In this document: positions 10,120 to 19,375 of the stretch, piece by piece
Layout: every line of letters begins with the position of its first letter
Numbering within the stretch: the stretch's first letter is position 1
Source of the DNA: Streptomyces tateyamensis
GTDB lineage: Bacteria > Actinomycetota > Actinomycetes > Streptomycetales > Streptomycetaceae
Assembly: GCF_003205575.1 (NCBI RefSeq)
Contig: NZ_PYBW01000016.1
Location: forward strand, 1-64,000
Direction of reading: 5' to 3'
Length of the DNA: 64,000 nucleotides
Translations under genes and position numbers: made by a program
Notes under the pieces: model-generated
Database searches by the model: none
The model's input: only the letters and a program-made list of their open reading frames with translations
What the model was told of the DNA's origin: nothing

Positions 10120-11346
10120 ATGACACAGTCCGCGCGCAGAAACGGCAGACCCGAAGTGGACCGGTCCGAGGGCTTCGGCGAGCGCCTGCTGGGGCACCTG
10201 CTGGACCGGGCCCACGAGATGCCTCCGCAGCTCATCGCGCCGCTGGTGGCCGAGGAAGTACACGCGATGGGCGGCCGCGACGTCTCGATCCTCCTCCAGG
10301 ACTACGAACAGATCATGCTCGTCCCCCTGTCCGGCCAGGGACTGACGGTCGGTGCCCCCGTGCCGATCGACGGGTCCACGGCCGGCGCGGCCTTCCTACG
10401 CACGACCCCCGTCGAGCAGCCGCTGGCGGACGGCACCCGGATCTTCCTGCCGCTGCTGGACGGCAGCGACGAGGTGGGCGTTCTCGTGCTCACCCTGGAC
10501 CGCATCGACGACGACGACCGGCGTCTGCTGCGCCGGCTGGCCGGGCTGGTGGCGGAGATGCTGGTCACCAAGAACGCCTACACCGACCTGTTCCTCCGCA
10601 CCAGGCGCCGCGAGCCGATGAGCGTGGCAGCCGAGATCCAGTGGTCTCTGCTGCCCCCGCTGACGATGACCACCCCTCAGGTCGCGGTGGCCGGCATCCT
10701 GGAACCGGCCTACAGCGTCGCCGGCGACAGCCTGGACTACGCCCTCAACGGTGACACCCTGCACCTGGCCGTCATCGACGCGATGGGACACGGCCTGAAC
10801 GCCGCCGTGCTCGCCACCGTCGCGATGGGCGCCTACCGACACGCCAGGCGCACCGACGTCGGGCTCGCGGAGCTGTACGCGTTCATGGACAACGCCGTCG
10901 ACCAGCAGTTCGGCCCCGACCAGTTCGTCACCGCCCAGATGATGACCCTCGACGTCAGCACCGGCTACCTACAGGCCGTCAACGCCGGCCACCCGGCGCC
11001 CCTGCTGATCCGCGACAACAAGGTCAATCAGACACTGGAGAGCCCGGGCACCCTGCCGGTCGGCTTCGGCGGCGCCACCCCGCTGATCAGCACCCAGCAG
11101 TTGCTGCCCGGCGACCGGGTGCTCTTCTACACCGACGGCCTCGTCGAGGAACACACGCGCGGCGGAGAGCAGTTCGGCGAGGACCGCCTCGTCGAGGCCG
11201 TCGAGCGCGTCGCACGGGCCACCGGCAGCGTGCAGGAGACGGTTCGCGGCCTCTCCCACGCGCTGATGCGCGAACGCGCCGGGATCACCAGCGACGACGC
11301 AACCCTCTTCCTCGTCGAGTGGCGCGGAACGAGCCCGCGCGGGTAA
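10120..11346 (+). CDS. SpoIIE-type PP2C serine phosphatase
   Basis: Regulatory phosphatase of 408 aa. The N-terminal half is an atypical sensor region without a clear PAS or GAF signature. The C-terminal half is a SpoIIE/PP2C domain: LEPAYSVAGDSLDYAL and VIDAMGHGLNAA (metal-binding aspartates), VNAGHPAPLLI, LPVGFGG, GDRVLFYTDGLVEEH and SDDATLFLVEW. Such enzymes dephosphorylate anti-sigma-factor antagonists and so switch alternative sigma factors. The first metal motif reads GDSLDY where GGDWYD is common, a conservative variant that keeps the acidic residue. Start chosen at 10120 (GAGG 6 bases upstream); 10021 is the alternative. No anti-sigma partner gene is adjacent. Confidence 0.88.
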   Translation: MTQSARRNGRPEVDRSEGFGERLLGHLLDRAHEMPPQLIAPLVAEEVHAMGGRDVSILLQDYEQIMLVPLSGQGLTVGAPVPIDGSTAGAAFLRTTPVEQPLADGTRIFLPLLDGSDEVGVLVLTLDRIDDDDRRLLRRLAGLVAEMLVTKNAYTDLFLRTRRREPMSVAAEIQWSLLPPLTMTTPQVAVAGILEPAYSVAGDSLDYALNGDTLHLAVIDAMGHGLNAAVLATVAMGAYRHARRTDVGLAELYAFMDNAVDQQFGPDQFVTAQMMTLDVSTGYLQAVNAGHPAPLLIRDNKVNQTLESPGTLPVGFGGATPLISTQQLLPGDRVLFYTDGLVEEHTRGGEQFGEDRLVEAVERVARATGSVQETVRGLSHALMRERAGITSDDATLFLVEWRGTSPRG

Positions 11347-11377
11347 CTCCAGGAGTCATCCGCCGGCTCGAAGCCGC

Positions 11378-12259
11378 TCAGAGGTGTCTGGACGTGGGGG
11401 GCCGCAGGGTGCCCTGTGCGGAGCGGGATCCGCCGGGTCCGCCGCCTGGTCCGCGCAGCATGTACGCGGCGGCGACCGCGGCCAGCGCGCCGACCAGCGG
11501 CGCCGTGAGGTAGATCCACAGATTGTGCAGCTCCGGACTGACGAGCGCGGGCCCCAGCGAGCGGGCCGGATTCATGGACGCGCCGCTGACGGGCCCCGCC
11601 CACAGGCCGGCCAGCACGATGTAGGCACCGACACCCACGGCGGAGAGCGAGCCCACGTTCTGCGCGCTGGAGGCCGTACCCAGGATGGTGCTGACCAGCC
11701 CGAGGGTGAGCACGGCTTCGACGACGAAGGCCTGGGCCGCGGAGAAGCCGGGCCCGGGCAGGGTCGCGCCCAGGTGCGCCACGTCGCCGAAGGTGGCCCG
11801 CAGGAGCAGGCAGGCCAGCACGGCGCCGACGACCTGCACGGCGACGTAGCCGGGGACGCGGCGCCAGGCGAAGTCACCGCGAAGGGCGAAGGCGACGCTG
11901 ACGACGGGGTTCAGGTGGGCTCCGGAGACGGCGCCCATGAAGAGGATGACGGCCAGCACGGTCAGCCCGGGAGCCGTGACTTCGGCACCGCGGCCGATCC
12001 CTTCGTGGGTGACGGATTCCAGGACCGCGCCTCCGGCTCCGGCGAGGACGAGCAGGAACGTGCCGAACAGTTCGCTGAACAGCCGTCGCCCCTCGTAGGA
12101 CAGGTCGGTGAAGTCACGGGCCCAGACCGGCTCACGCTCGAGTTCGGCTGCGATCAGCGGCCCGTGCCGGGCCTGAACGATCGCTTCGACGTGATCCAGG
12201 GCGTCCTGTCCGGGCCTTTCCGGTGGCCCTGCGCCGTCCTGCTGGTCAGGACCCGTCAC
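11378..12259 (-). CDS. MIP-family channel (aquaporin/glycerol facilitator type)
   Basis: Six-helix MIP channel of 293 aa. Both half-helix signatures are visible: GAHLNPVVSV (NPV instead of NPA) and GASMNPARSLGPAL (NPA). A hydrophilic N-terminal extension of about 60 residues (rich in acidic and polar residues) precedes helix 1, which is longer than in ordinary aquaporins. The NPV variant changes the pore constriction, so solute selectivity (water, glycerol or another small neutral solute) is open. The GTG at 12259 has AGGACGAG upstream. It converges with the phosphatase and lies downstream of the phosphoketolase operon on the same strand, 146 bases apart. Confidence 0.88.
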   Translation of the reverse strand: MTGPDQQDGAGPPERPGQDALDHVEAIVQARHGPLIAAELEREPVWARDFTDLSYEGRRLFSELFGTFLLVLAGAGGAVLESVTHEGIGRGAEVTAPGLTVLAVILFMGAVSGAHLNPVVSVAFALRGDFAWRRVPGYVAVQVVGAVLACLLLRATFGDVAHLGATLPGPGFSAAQAFVVEAVLTLGLVSTILGTASSAQNVGSLSAVGVGAYIVLAGLWAGPVSGASMNPARSLGPALVSPELHNLWIYLTAPLVGALAAVAAAYMLRGPGGGPGGSRSAQGTLRPPTSRHL

Positions 12260-12405
12260 GGCATCTCGTCCTCTCGACCCGGGTCGGTCCGATCCACCGG
12301 CTTCCGGAAGGAAGCACCATTCCCCACACGGTCTACCGGCACACCACGTTCACCCGTACGGTGGGCCGGTTCCGTGCTGTGGCTCGTCATCCGCCGTGGC
12401 TCCGG

Positions 12406-14775
12406 TCACGGGCTCCCGGTCCAGGTCCAGTCGCAGATCTCCGGCAGGTCCTTTCCGTGGTGCCCGATGTACTGGCTGTGCTCGACCAGCTTGTCCCGCA
12501 TCTGCTGCTTCAGGTAGTCGCCGCTGGCGCCGAGTTGGGGCAGTCGGTCGATGACGTCCTGGACGAGGTGGAAGCGGTCCAGGCGGTTCTGCACCCGCAT
12601 GTCGAAGGCAGTGGTGATGGTGCCCTCCTCGTTGTAGCCGCGCACGTGCAGGTTGTGGTTGGCGCGGCGGTAGGCGAGCCGGTGGATCAGCGAAGGGTAT
12701 CCGTGGAAGGCGAAGATGATGTGCTTGTCCCTGGTGAAGAGCGAGTCGTAGTCCTGATCGCTGAGTCCGTGCGGGTGCACCGTCTCCGGTTCCAGCTTCA
12801 TCAGGTCGACGACGTTGACCACCCGGACCCTCAGGTCGGGCAGGTGCTCGCGCAGGATCGACGCCGCGGCCAGGACCTCCAGGGTCGGGGTGTCCCCGCA
12901 GCAGGCCAGCACCACGTCCGGCTCGCCGCCCTGGTCGTTGCTCGCCCACGGCCAGATGCCGATGCCCTCGGTGCAGTGCACGACAGCGTCCTCCATGGAC
13001 AGCCACTGCGGCATCGCGCGCTTGCCCGCCACCACGACGTTCACGTAGTGCCGGCTGCGCAGGCAGTGGTCCATCACGGACAGCAGGCAGTTGGCGTCCG
13101 GCGGGAGGTAGACCCGCACGACGTCGGCCTTCTTGTTCACCACGTGGTCCAGGAATCCCGGGTCCTGGTGGGTGAAACCGTTGTGGTCCTGCTGCCAGAC
13201 GTGCGACGTGAGCAGGTAGTTGAGGGAGGCGATGTCGCGCCGCCAGGGCAGCTGCCTGGTGACTTTCAGCCACTTGGCATGCTGGTTGAACATCGAGTCG
13301 ACGATGTGGACGAACGCCTCGTAGCAGTTGAACACCCCGTGCCGACCGGTGAGCAGGTAGCCCTCCAGCCAGCCCTCGCACTGGTGCTCGCTGAGCATGG
13401 AATCCAACACCCGACCCGACGGCGCGAGGAACTCGTCGCCCTCCACCGTGCCGGCGTTCCACTGGCGGCTGGTCGCCTCGAAGACCGCGCCCAGCATGTT
13501 GGACAGCGTCTCGTCGGGGCCGACGATGCGGAAGTTGCGCTGCTCCTCGTTGAGCGCGATGACGTCCCGCAGGAACCGGCCCAGGACCAGGGTGTCCTTC
13601 CCGCTGACCGTACCGGGTGCGCGGACGTCCACGGCGTGGTCCCGGAAGTCGGGCATCCGCAGGTCCCGCAGGAGCAGCCCGCCGTTGGCGTGCGGGTTGG
13701 CGCCCATCCGCCGGTCGCCCTCGGGGGCCAGTGCGGCCAGGTCCGGCAGCAGCCGGCCGCGCTCGTCGAAGAGTTCCTGCGGCTTGTAGCTGCGCATCCA
13801 GCTCTCCAACTGCTCGACACGGCCAGGGTGGTCGCCGTCCACCAGGAGCGGCACCTGGTGCGAGCGGAAGGTGCCCTCGATCGGCAGGCCGTCGACGACC
13901 TTGGGGCCCGTCCAGCCCTTGGGCGAGCGCAGGACGATCATCGGCCAGCTCGGACGGGTGGTGGCCGAGCCGGTGCGCGCGGCCTGCTGGATCTGCCGGA
14001 TCCGCTCCACGACCCGGTCAAGCGTGGCGGCCATGAGCTGGTGCATGGTCTCGGGGTCGTCACCGGAGACGAAGTGCGGCTCCCAGCCGCAGCCTTGCAG
14101 GAACTGCGTCAGCTGCTCGTCGCCGATGCGGGCCAGGACGGCGGGATTGCTGATCTTGTAGCCGTTCAGGTGCAGGATCGGCAGCACCGCTCCGTCCCCG
14201 ACCGGGTCGAGGAACCGGGTGGACTGCCAGGAGGTGGCCAGCGGCCCGGTCTCGGCCTCGCCGTCACCCACCATGCAGGCCACCACCAGGTCGGGGTTGT
14301 CCAGTACCGCCCCGAAGGAGTGACTGAGGGAGTACCCGAGTTCGCCGCCCTCGTGGATCGAGCCGGGCGTGGTGGGTGCGACGTGGCTGGAGATCCCGCC
14401 TGGGAAGGAGAACTGGGTGAAGAGCCGCTTCATCCCGGCCTCGTCCTGGCTGACGTCCGGGTAGACCTCGCTGTAGGTGCCCTCCAGGTAGGTGTTGCCC
14501 ACCAGGGCCGGGCCGCCGTGGCCGGGGCCCGCGACGTAGAGCATGTCCAGGTCGTACTTGGTGATGACCCGGTTCAGGTGCACGTAGACGAAGTTCTGAC
14601 CCGGGGTCGTCCCCCAGTGCCCGACGACCAGCGGCTTCACGTCGGCCAGTTCCAGGGGGCGCTTCAGCAGCGGGTTGTCGTAGAGGTAGAGCTGACCGAC
14701 CGACAGGTAGTTGGCGGCGCGCCAGTAGGCGTCCATCCGGTGCAGCAGTTCGGGGGTGAGGGTCGGGGCGTTCAC
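12406..14775 (-). CDS. xfp: Phosphoketolase (xylulose/fructose-6-phosphate)
   Basis: Full-length TPP-dependent phosphoketolase (789 aa). It cleaves xylulose 5-phosphate or fructose 6-phosphate with phosphate to acetyl phosphate plus glyceraldehyde 3-phosphate or erythrose 4-phosphate. Seen in sequence: N-terminal [26 protein letters not shown], the GPGHGGPA loop, the TPP motif [14 protein letters not shown] and [17 protein letters not shown]. Its GTG start overlaps the stop of the carbamate kinase (GTGA, 14772-14775), so it is translationally coupled. Together they can make ATP from carbamoyl phosphate and acetyl phosphate without respiration, fitting an energy-starvation island. An acetate kinase is not present here. 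Confidence 0.95.
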   Translation of the reverse strand: MNAPTLTPELLHRMDAYWRAANYLSVGQLYLYDNPLLKRPLELADVKPLVVGHWGTTPGQNFVYVHLNRVITKYDLDMLYVAGPGHGGPALVGNTYLEGTYSEVYPDVSQDEAGMKRLFTQFSFPGGISSHVAPTTPGSIHEGGELGYSLSHSFGAVLDNPDLVVACMVGDGEAETGPLATSWQSTRFLDPVGDGAVLPILHLNGYKISNPAVLARIGDEQLTQFLQGCGWEPHFVSGDDPETMHQLMAATLDRVVERIRQIQQAARTGSATTRPSWPMIVLRSPKGWTGPKVVDGLPIEGTFRSHQVPLLVDGDHPGRVEQLESWMRSYKPQELFDERGRLLPDLAALAPEGDRRMGANPHANGGLLLRDLRMPDFRDHAVDVRAPGTVSGKDTLVLGRFLRDVIALNEEQRNFRIVGPDETLSNMLGAVFEATSRQWNAGTVEGDEFLAPSGRVLDSMLSEHQCEGWLEGYLLTGRHGVFNCYEAFVHIVDSMFNQHAKWLKVTRQLPWRRDIASLNYLLTSHVWQQDHNGFTHQDPGFLDHVVNKKADVVRVYLPPDANCLLSVMDHCLRSRHYVNVVVAGKRAMPQWLSMEDAVVHCTEGIGIWPWASNDQGGEPDVVLACCGDTPTLEVLAAASILREHLPDLRVRVVNVVDLMKLEPETVHPHGLSDQDYDSLFTRDKHIIFAFHGYPSLIHRLAYRRANHNLHVRGYNEEGTITTAFDMRVQNRLDRFHLVQDVIDRLPQLGASGDYLKQQMRDKLVEHSQYIGHHGKDLPEICDWTWTGSP

Positions 14776-15800
14776 TTGGGCCAGGGCTCCTTCAGCGGCT
14801 GGAGGGCACCGTCGCGGGATTCAGCGGTTCGCTGGGAGTCACGGGCGGCCGCGTGCTCATCCGGCGGGGGCAGGTCACTGAGGGCCCTCGGTGTTCGCCT
14901 GGTGATGGTGGTGCCGGTGGTGCCGGCGAGCAGTGCACACGTGTCGGACAGCTGGCCGATGGCGGCCCGGCCGCCAGTGGCTTCGACGAACTGCCGGCAG
15001 GCGGCGATCTTGGGCCCCATCGATCCAGCGGGGAATTGGAGGGCGGCCAGGTCGTCCAGGTCGAGGTGGCGCAGCGCGGTGGCCTGCGGTGTGCCGAAGT
15101 GCGCCATCACGGCGGGCACGTCGGTGAGCACGAGCAGCACCTCGGCCTGGACGGTGATCGCGAGCAGGGCTGCGACGGAGTCCTTGTCGACGACGGCCTC
15201 AACCCCGCTCATCCGGCCTTCGCTGTCGGCGGTGACCGGCGCGCCGCCGCCACCGCCGCAGATGACAACTGTCCCATGGTGCAGCAGGTGTGTGATCGAG
15301 TCCTGTTCGACGATCCGTTGCGGCTCGGGTGAGGCGACGACCCGCCGCCATCGCTCGCCGTCCGCGGCGATGGCCCAGCCGTGCAGTTCGGCCAGCTGGT
15401 GGGCGCGCTGGCGGCTGTACACGGGGCCGACGAACTTCGTCGGCTCGGCGAACGCCGGGTCGCCCGGGTCGACCAGTGTCTGGGTGACCAGGCCGAGGAC
15501 GGGCTTGGCCACGCCTTCGTTGCGCAGGCACTGAGCCAGCCAATAGCCGATCATGCCCTGTGTCTGGGCTACGAGGGCGTCCAGCGGGTAGGGGCGGCTG
15601 AGCGCCTGGTCGCTCTCGCTCTCCAGGGAGAGCATGCCGACCTGCGGGCCGTTGCCGTGACAGATGATCAGCTCGTGCTGCGCGGCCAGCGGTGCCAGCG
15701 CCGCGGCGGCAGCGCGGACGTGAACCAACTGGACTGCGGCGTCCGGCTTCTCACCGCGTCGCAGCAGTGCGTTGCCGCCCAGGGCCACCACGATGCGCAT
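14772..15800 (-). CDS. arcC: Carbamate kinase
   Basis: Amino-acid-kinase-fold carbamate kinase (342 aa): carbamoyl phosphate + ADP gives ATP + carbamate. Hallmarks are [14 protein letters not shown] at the N-terminus, [19 protein letters not shown] (family VIDKDLASALLA), LTDVPAV and [10 protein letters not shown]. About 40 residues after the fold end are a low-complexity extension. The ATG at 15800 sits one base after the TGA of the broken ornithine carbamoyltransferase (TGACATG), and its own stop overlaps the phosphoketolase start, so the three are one operon. With the upstream carbamoyltransferase broken, its carbamoyl phosphate must come from elsewhere, or the operon is losing function. 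Confidence 0.94.
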   Translation of the reverse strand: MRIVVALGGNALLRRGEKPDAAVQLVHVRAAAAALAPLAAQHELIICHGNGPQVGMLSLESESDQALSRPYPLDALVAQTQGMIGYWLAQCLRNEGVAKPVLGLVTQTLVDPGDPAFAEPTKFVGPVYSRQRAHQLAELHGWAIAADGERWRRVVASPEPQRIVEQDSITHLLHHGTVVICGGGGGAPVTADSEGRMSGVEAVVDKDSVAALLAITVQAEVLLVLTDVPAVMAHFGTPQATALRHLDLDDLAALQFPAGSMGPKIAACRQFVEATGGRAAIGQLSDTCALLAGTTGTTITRRTPRALSDLPPPDEHAAARDSQRTAESRDGALQPLKEPWPK

Positions 15801-15801
15801 G

Positions 15802-16194
15802 TCAGTCGGCCCGTGCGGCCACCAGCACCGCTTCGACGGGGTGGAGCCGGTTCTCGGGCTGGTCGAAGCCGTCGGACATCGGGCCCAGTGCACGGGCGGT
15901 GTCGGGGACCGGCTCCTCGCGTCCGATGGGGGAGCCCTCGGGGCCGAGGTGGGGCACGTGGGCGCCCTGATGGTGGGCGGCGACCTCGAAGGCGCGGCGG
16001 GTGCGGGTGGAGCGCTTCTCGAAGACCGGCGCGATGTTCTCGCCTGTCAGCCGGGGCCGGATGGTGCTGCCCTCGATCTTCAGGCGTTCGAGTTGCGCGG
16101 CCCGGGTGGTCAGCGCCAGGAACTGGGCTTTGTCCAGGTCGAGTTCCTGGAGCAGGGAGCCGGGGTGGCGGATGGTGACCATGAGGGCGGTCAT
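15802..16194 (-). pseudogene. Ornithine carbamoyltransferase with large in-frame internal deletion
   Basis: Residues 1-107 match the N-terminus of catabolic ornithine carbamoyltransferases: LDLDKAQFLALTTRAAQL, LTGENIAPVFEKRSTRTRRAFE (the carbamoyl-phosphate STRTR loop) and DTARALGPMSDG. This joins directly to FDQPENRLHPVEAVLVAA, which is the extreme C-terminus of the same family (normally FDQAENRxHTIKAVMVAT). About 200 residues in between, including HPTQ and HCLP, are missing, yet the frame is intact, giving 130 aa instead of about 330. The product cannot be a working carbamoyltransferase. Start 16194; ATG at 16182 is an alternative. It heads the operon with carbamate kinase and phosphoketolase. 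Confidence 0.9.
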
Positions 16195-16367
16195 GAGGTC
16201 CTTGCCTTCGTATGCCGTCGCATGTGACCGGCGGGTCGTGCGGCGGGTGCCGGGCGGTCGGGTTTGGTGACGCTCGGGCGGCTTGCAGGGCCGAGGCTTC
16301 GAGCCATCGCGCTGCTGTGGGCGGCTTTGCTCCGCACGCGTTGCTCGAAGCCTCGGATGGACGGCGG

Positions 16368-17288
16368 CTACCTCTGCGGTACGGCGGGTCCTCCGTCTAC
16401 CGGTGCCTCTTGGGCCGGCAGGGGGTGGGTCGGGTGCTTGATGAGCGGCAGTGCGGTGACCGCTTCCGGCTTGTCCAGCCCCACCACAGGCACTGGCGGG
16501 GCCAGTGGGGTAGCGGCTGCGGCCTTCTCGCGGGCGAGGAAGGAGCCGAGTTCGCCGATGGTGCTCATCAGCGGGGCGGGGAAGACGACGGTGGTGTTCT
16601 TGTCCACGCCGATCTCCACCAGGCTCTGCAGGTTGCGCAGTTGCAGGGCCAGCGGGTGAGCCATCATGGTGTCCGAGGCGTCGCCCAGCGCGGCGGCGGC
16701 GAGGGATTCGCCCTCGGCGTTGATGATCTTCGCCCTCTTCTCCCGCTCGGCCTCGGCCTGCCGGGCCATCGCCCGCTTCATGCTCTCGGGCAACTGGATG
16801 TCCTTCAGCTCAACCAGTGTGACCTCGACGCCCCACTCCACGGTGGACACGTCGAGGATCTCGCGAATACCCAGGTTGATCGTGTCGGTCTCGGAGAGCG
16901 TCTCGTCCAGCGTGTGTTGTCCGACCACCTTGCGCAGCGTGGTCTGGGCGATCTGGTTGATCGCGGCGTTCACGTTCTCGATCGCGACGACCGACTTCAC
17001 CGCGTCGACGACTCGGAAGTAGGCGACCGCGGAGACGTCGACACTGACGTTGTCGCGGGTGATGATGCCCTGGGACTGGATCGGCATCGTGACGATCCGC
17101 AGCGAGATCCGGTGCAGGACGTCGACGACCGGGATGATCAGGGTGAATCCGGGCTTCCTCGAGCTGCGGACCCGGCCGAGCCGGAACAGCACACCCTGCT
17201 CGTACTGCTTGACGATCTTCGCGGACAGGGCGAACGCCAGCAGGACGGCCAGTACGACGATGACGAGGACGATGATCAAGGCTTTCAT
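16368..17288 (-). CDS. SPFH/band-7 slipin-family membrane protein
   Basis: Stomatin/slipin-type protein of 306 aa. One N-terminal membrane helix (MKALIIVLVIVVLAVLLAF) is followed by the SPFH domain: VKQYEQGVLFRLGRV, PGFTLIIPVVD, SVDVSAVAYFRV, TTLRKVVGQHTLDE and the helical EAEREKRAKIINAEGE segment. A 50-residue Pro/Ala-rich tail ends the protein. Slipins oligomerise on the inner membrane face and organise microdomains; a partner NfeD-type protease is often next door but is not seen here. The ATG at 17288 overlaps the stop of the small upstream reading frame (ATGA), suggesting coupling. Confidence 0.92.
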   Translation of the reverse strand: MKALIIVLVIVVLAVLLAFALSAKIVKQYEQGVLFRLGRVRSSRKPGFTLIIPVVDVLHRISLRIVTMPIQSQGIITRDNVSVDVSAVAYFRVVDAVKSVVAIENVNAAINQIAQTTLRKVVGQHTLDETLSETDTINLGIREILDVSTVEWGVEVTLVELKDIQLPESMKRAMARQAEAEREKRAKIINAEGESLAAAALGDASDTMMAHPLALQLRNLQSLVEIGVDKNTTVVFPAPLMSTIGELGSFLAREKAAAATPLAPPVPVVGLDKPEAVTALPLIKHPTHPLPAQEAPVDGGPAVPQR

Positions 17289-17554
17289 GGTGTGCCTCTG
17301 TTCAGTTGTTGGCGGGACGCCGCGTACGGGCCTGTGAGCGTGAGCTGCGGGAGAGGCGGTCCGCTGCGGCCCTGGCCGACGTCGACCTGTCGGGCGGGCA
17401 GGGGCGGCGATTCGTCCGCGGGAGATGCCGGTTCGACGACGGGGGCGGCGGCCGGGGCGCCGTCGTCCGGGCAGCGCTGAGCGACGGTCCGTCCATCGGC
17501 CGGGCCGTCCGGGGAAGGCGGGATGCCTGGGGTGGTGGAGAGCTGCATGAACAT
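17285..17554 (-). CDS. Small Pro/Ala-rich hypothetical protein upstream of slipin
   Basis: An 89-aa frame with ATG at 17554 behind GCGAGGATCACC, a good ribosome site, and a stop overlapping the slipin start by 4 bases. The arrangement supports a real translated gene or leader coupled to the slipin. The product is rich in Pro, Ala, Asp and Glu, has no hydrophobic segment and matches no family I know. The alternative is a non-conserved leader whose only job is coupling. Confidence 0.45.
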   Translation of the reverse strand: MFMQLSTTPGIPPSPDGPADGRTVAQRCPDDGAPAAAPVVEPASPADESPPLPARQVDVGQGRSGPPLPQLTLTGPYAASRQQLNRGTP

Positions 17555-17812
17555 GGTGATCCTCGCGTGAGGAGGTCACCGGATGTGCCCGGTTGCGAGC
17601 TGATCGCTCCCGAGGCGGGCATGATGCCGACCGTCGTCTCCGAGCTGGCTGCTGACTCAACCACCTTCGACAGTACTCTCGCGCGGCCCGCAGCGTCGAA
17701 GGCTCCCGCTCGCCGCCGGTCGGGCGGACAATGGGCACCAGCACGGCCGGCCCGAGAACCCGCGCCGGCGAAGGAGCGGTCGACCGCGCGAACTCGGAGA
17801 ACGGAAAGCGCC

Positions 17813-18610
17813 ATGACGCAGACAGGCCCCGGTTCACCGGAGCACGGAGACACGCCACCGCCGGGCTCGGGCACCGGCCGGTCCGTTGCCGACGACGAGG
17901 ATCTGCGGGAGAGCCTGGCCGACCTGTCACGGCTGGCCACCGCCCGGCTGGACCTACGAGACCTGCTGACGCACGTCGCCGGGTTCGCCGTGCGCGCGAT
18001 CCCGGGCGCGGACGGCGCGGGGCTGACCCTGCTGGAGAACGACCGGGCCGACACCATCGTCGCGAGCGCGGAGTTCGTCCGGGAGGTCGATGCGATCCAG
18101 TACGGCATCGGCGAGGGACCGTGCATCACCGCAGCGGCCGAACGACGCACGGTGCACTCCGCGTCCCTGGACAAGGACCCCGCATGGCCGCGGTTCGGGC
18201 CGCAGGTCGGCCGACTGGGCGTGCACAGCGTGGTGTCGCTCCCGCTGCTGGCCGGCGACAGCGTGCTGGGGGCGATGAACGTCTACGCCCGTGCCGAGAA
18301 CGCCTTCGACCCGCGGGCCGTGGAACTCGGCGAACTGTTCGCCGTGCCGGCCGCGATCTCCGTCCAGAACGCCCAGGCCCTCGCCCAGGCCCAGCGGCTG
18401 GCCGCACAGCTGCAGTCCGCCCTGACCCACCGCGCCTCGATCGACCAGGCGCTCGGCATCCTCATGAGCCGCAGCGGCTGCACCCCCGCCGAGGCATTCG
18501 ACAGACTCCGCGTGATGAGCCAGACCCAGAACCGCAAGGCATCCGTGGTGGCGCAGCAGCTGCTCGACGAGGCCGTAGCCCGCGCGCGCGCCCGCCACAG
18601 CGCTGACTGA
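17813..18610 (+). CDS. GAF-ANTAR transcription antiterminator
   Basis: Cytosolic sensor-regulator of 265 aa. A GAF domain (about 40-185; GADGAGLTLLEN, YGIGEGPCITAAAERRTVHS, VVSLPLLAGDSVLGAMNVYA) is followed by an RNA-binding ANTAR domain (about 205-260; SIDQALGILMSRSGCTPAEAFDRLRVMSQ). ANTAR proteins bind paired RNA hairpins to prevent termination. The GEGPC motif is typical of actinobacterial GAF-ANTAR proteins. ATG at 17813 follows GGAAAG. It is followed after 186 bases by a second ANTAR gene. RNA targets cannot be identified from this window. Confidence 0.9.
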   Translation: MTQTGPGSPEHGDTPPPGSGTGRSVADDEDLRESLADLSRLATARLDLRDLLTHVAGFAVRAIPGADGAGLTLLENDRADTIVASAEFVREVDAIQYGIGEGPCITAAAERRTVHSASLDKDPAWPRFGPQVGRLGVHSVVSLPLLAGDSVLGAMNVYARAENAFDPRAVELGELFAVPAAISVQNAQALAQAQRLAAQLQSALTHRASIDQALGILMSRSGCTPAEAFDRLRVMSQTQNRKASVVAQQLLDEAVARARARHSAD

Positions 18611-18796
18611 CACCCGCGCCGGGCCGGCCCGGGTGACACTGGCCCCGCCGGCGACGGCAGCGTAGCGTCGAGGGTACGGAGGCCGCGAGACGGCGGGCCC
18701 CGACCCGCCGCCGATCTCCGTCACACCGCGCGCCGCGACCCGCCGCGAGCGGACCGGGCAGCACTGCCGGGCGATCGGGACACCCGGAGTCCCGTT

Positions 18797-19375
18797 GTGG
18801 ACCTCTCCGGCACACTTGCCGCCGACCTCACGACCCTCACCGAAGCCCTCGGGCGCCCCGCCGCCGACCTCACGGACTCCGTGCAGAACCTGGCCGACAG
18901 CATGCGCTCGGCCGTGCCGTCCTGGCTCGGCCTCACGATGACCATCGTCCTGGACGGCCTTCCGCTGGCACTCACCATCCTGGACGACTCCGCGGCCCCC
19001 CACCGCGTCGCCACCTCCGCAGCACTGCCGCTGACATCAGACCAAGGCACCGGGCCCGGTAGCACGATCGTGTTCTACGCCGGCACCCCAGGCGCCTTCG
19101 TCGACTTCGCCGCCGACCTGACCTTCGCACTCAGCCTGGAACTGGACGATGTCGCGCTCGACCAGCACCTCACCCCACCGCGCGAGACGTCGGGCCTCAG
19201 CGGACTGACCGACGCGGCCGGCCTCAACCAGGCCATCGGAATCCTCATCGACCGAGGCCGTACCCAGGACGAGGCCACGGCCGAACTCTGCCGCCTCACC
19301 CAGGTCGACCTGACCACCACGGCCAAACAGATCATCAGATCGACCTCACGGCAGCCCCGACCGGGAGCAGCGTGA
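18797..19375 (+). CDS. ANTAR-domain regulator with non-GAF N-terminus
   Basis: A 192-aa protein whose last 60 residues form an ANTAR domain (GLNQAIGILIDRGRTQDEATAELCRLTQVDLTTTAKQII). The first 125 residues have the alternating pattern of a degenerate sensor domain (WLGLTMTIVLDGLPLALTIL) but lack GAF signatures. It may be a short cofactor-type sensor found in Streptomyces stress islands. The GTG at 18797 has CGGAG upstream. It follows the GAF-ANTAR gene on the same strand, so the two could act on the same RNAs or form heterodimers; this is inference. Confidence 0.8.
   Translation: MDLSGTLAADLTTLTEALGRPAADLTDSVQNLADSMRSAVPSWLGLTMTIVLDGLPLALTILDDSAAPHRVATSAALPLTSDQGTGPGSTIVFYAGTPGAFVDFAADLTFALSLELDDVALDQHLTPPRETSGLSGLTDAAGLNQAIGILIDRGRTQDEATAELCRLTQVDLTTTAKQIIRSTSRQPRPGAA

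Noticed and set aside
15802-16194. Frameshift in the ornithine carbamoyltransferase
   Set aside because: The reading frame is continuous through the junction and both ends match the family in the same frame, so it is an internal deletion, not a frameshift.
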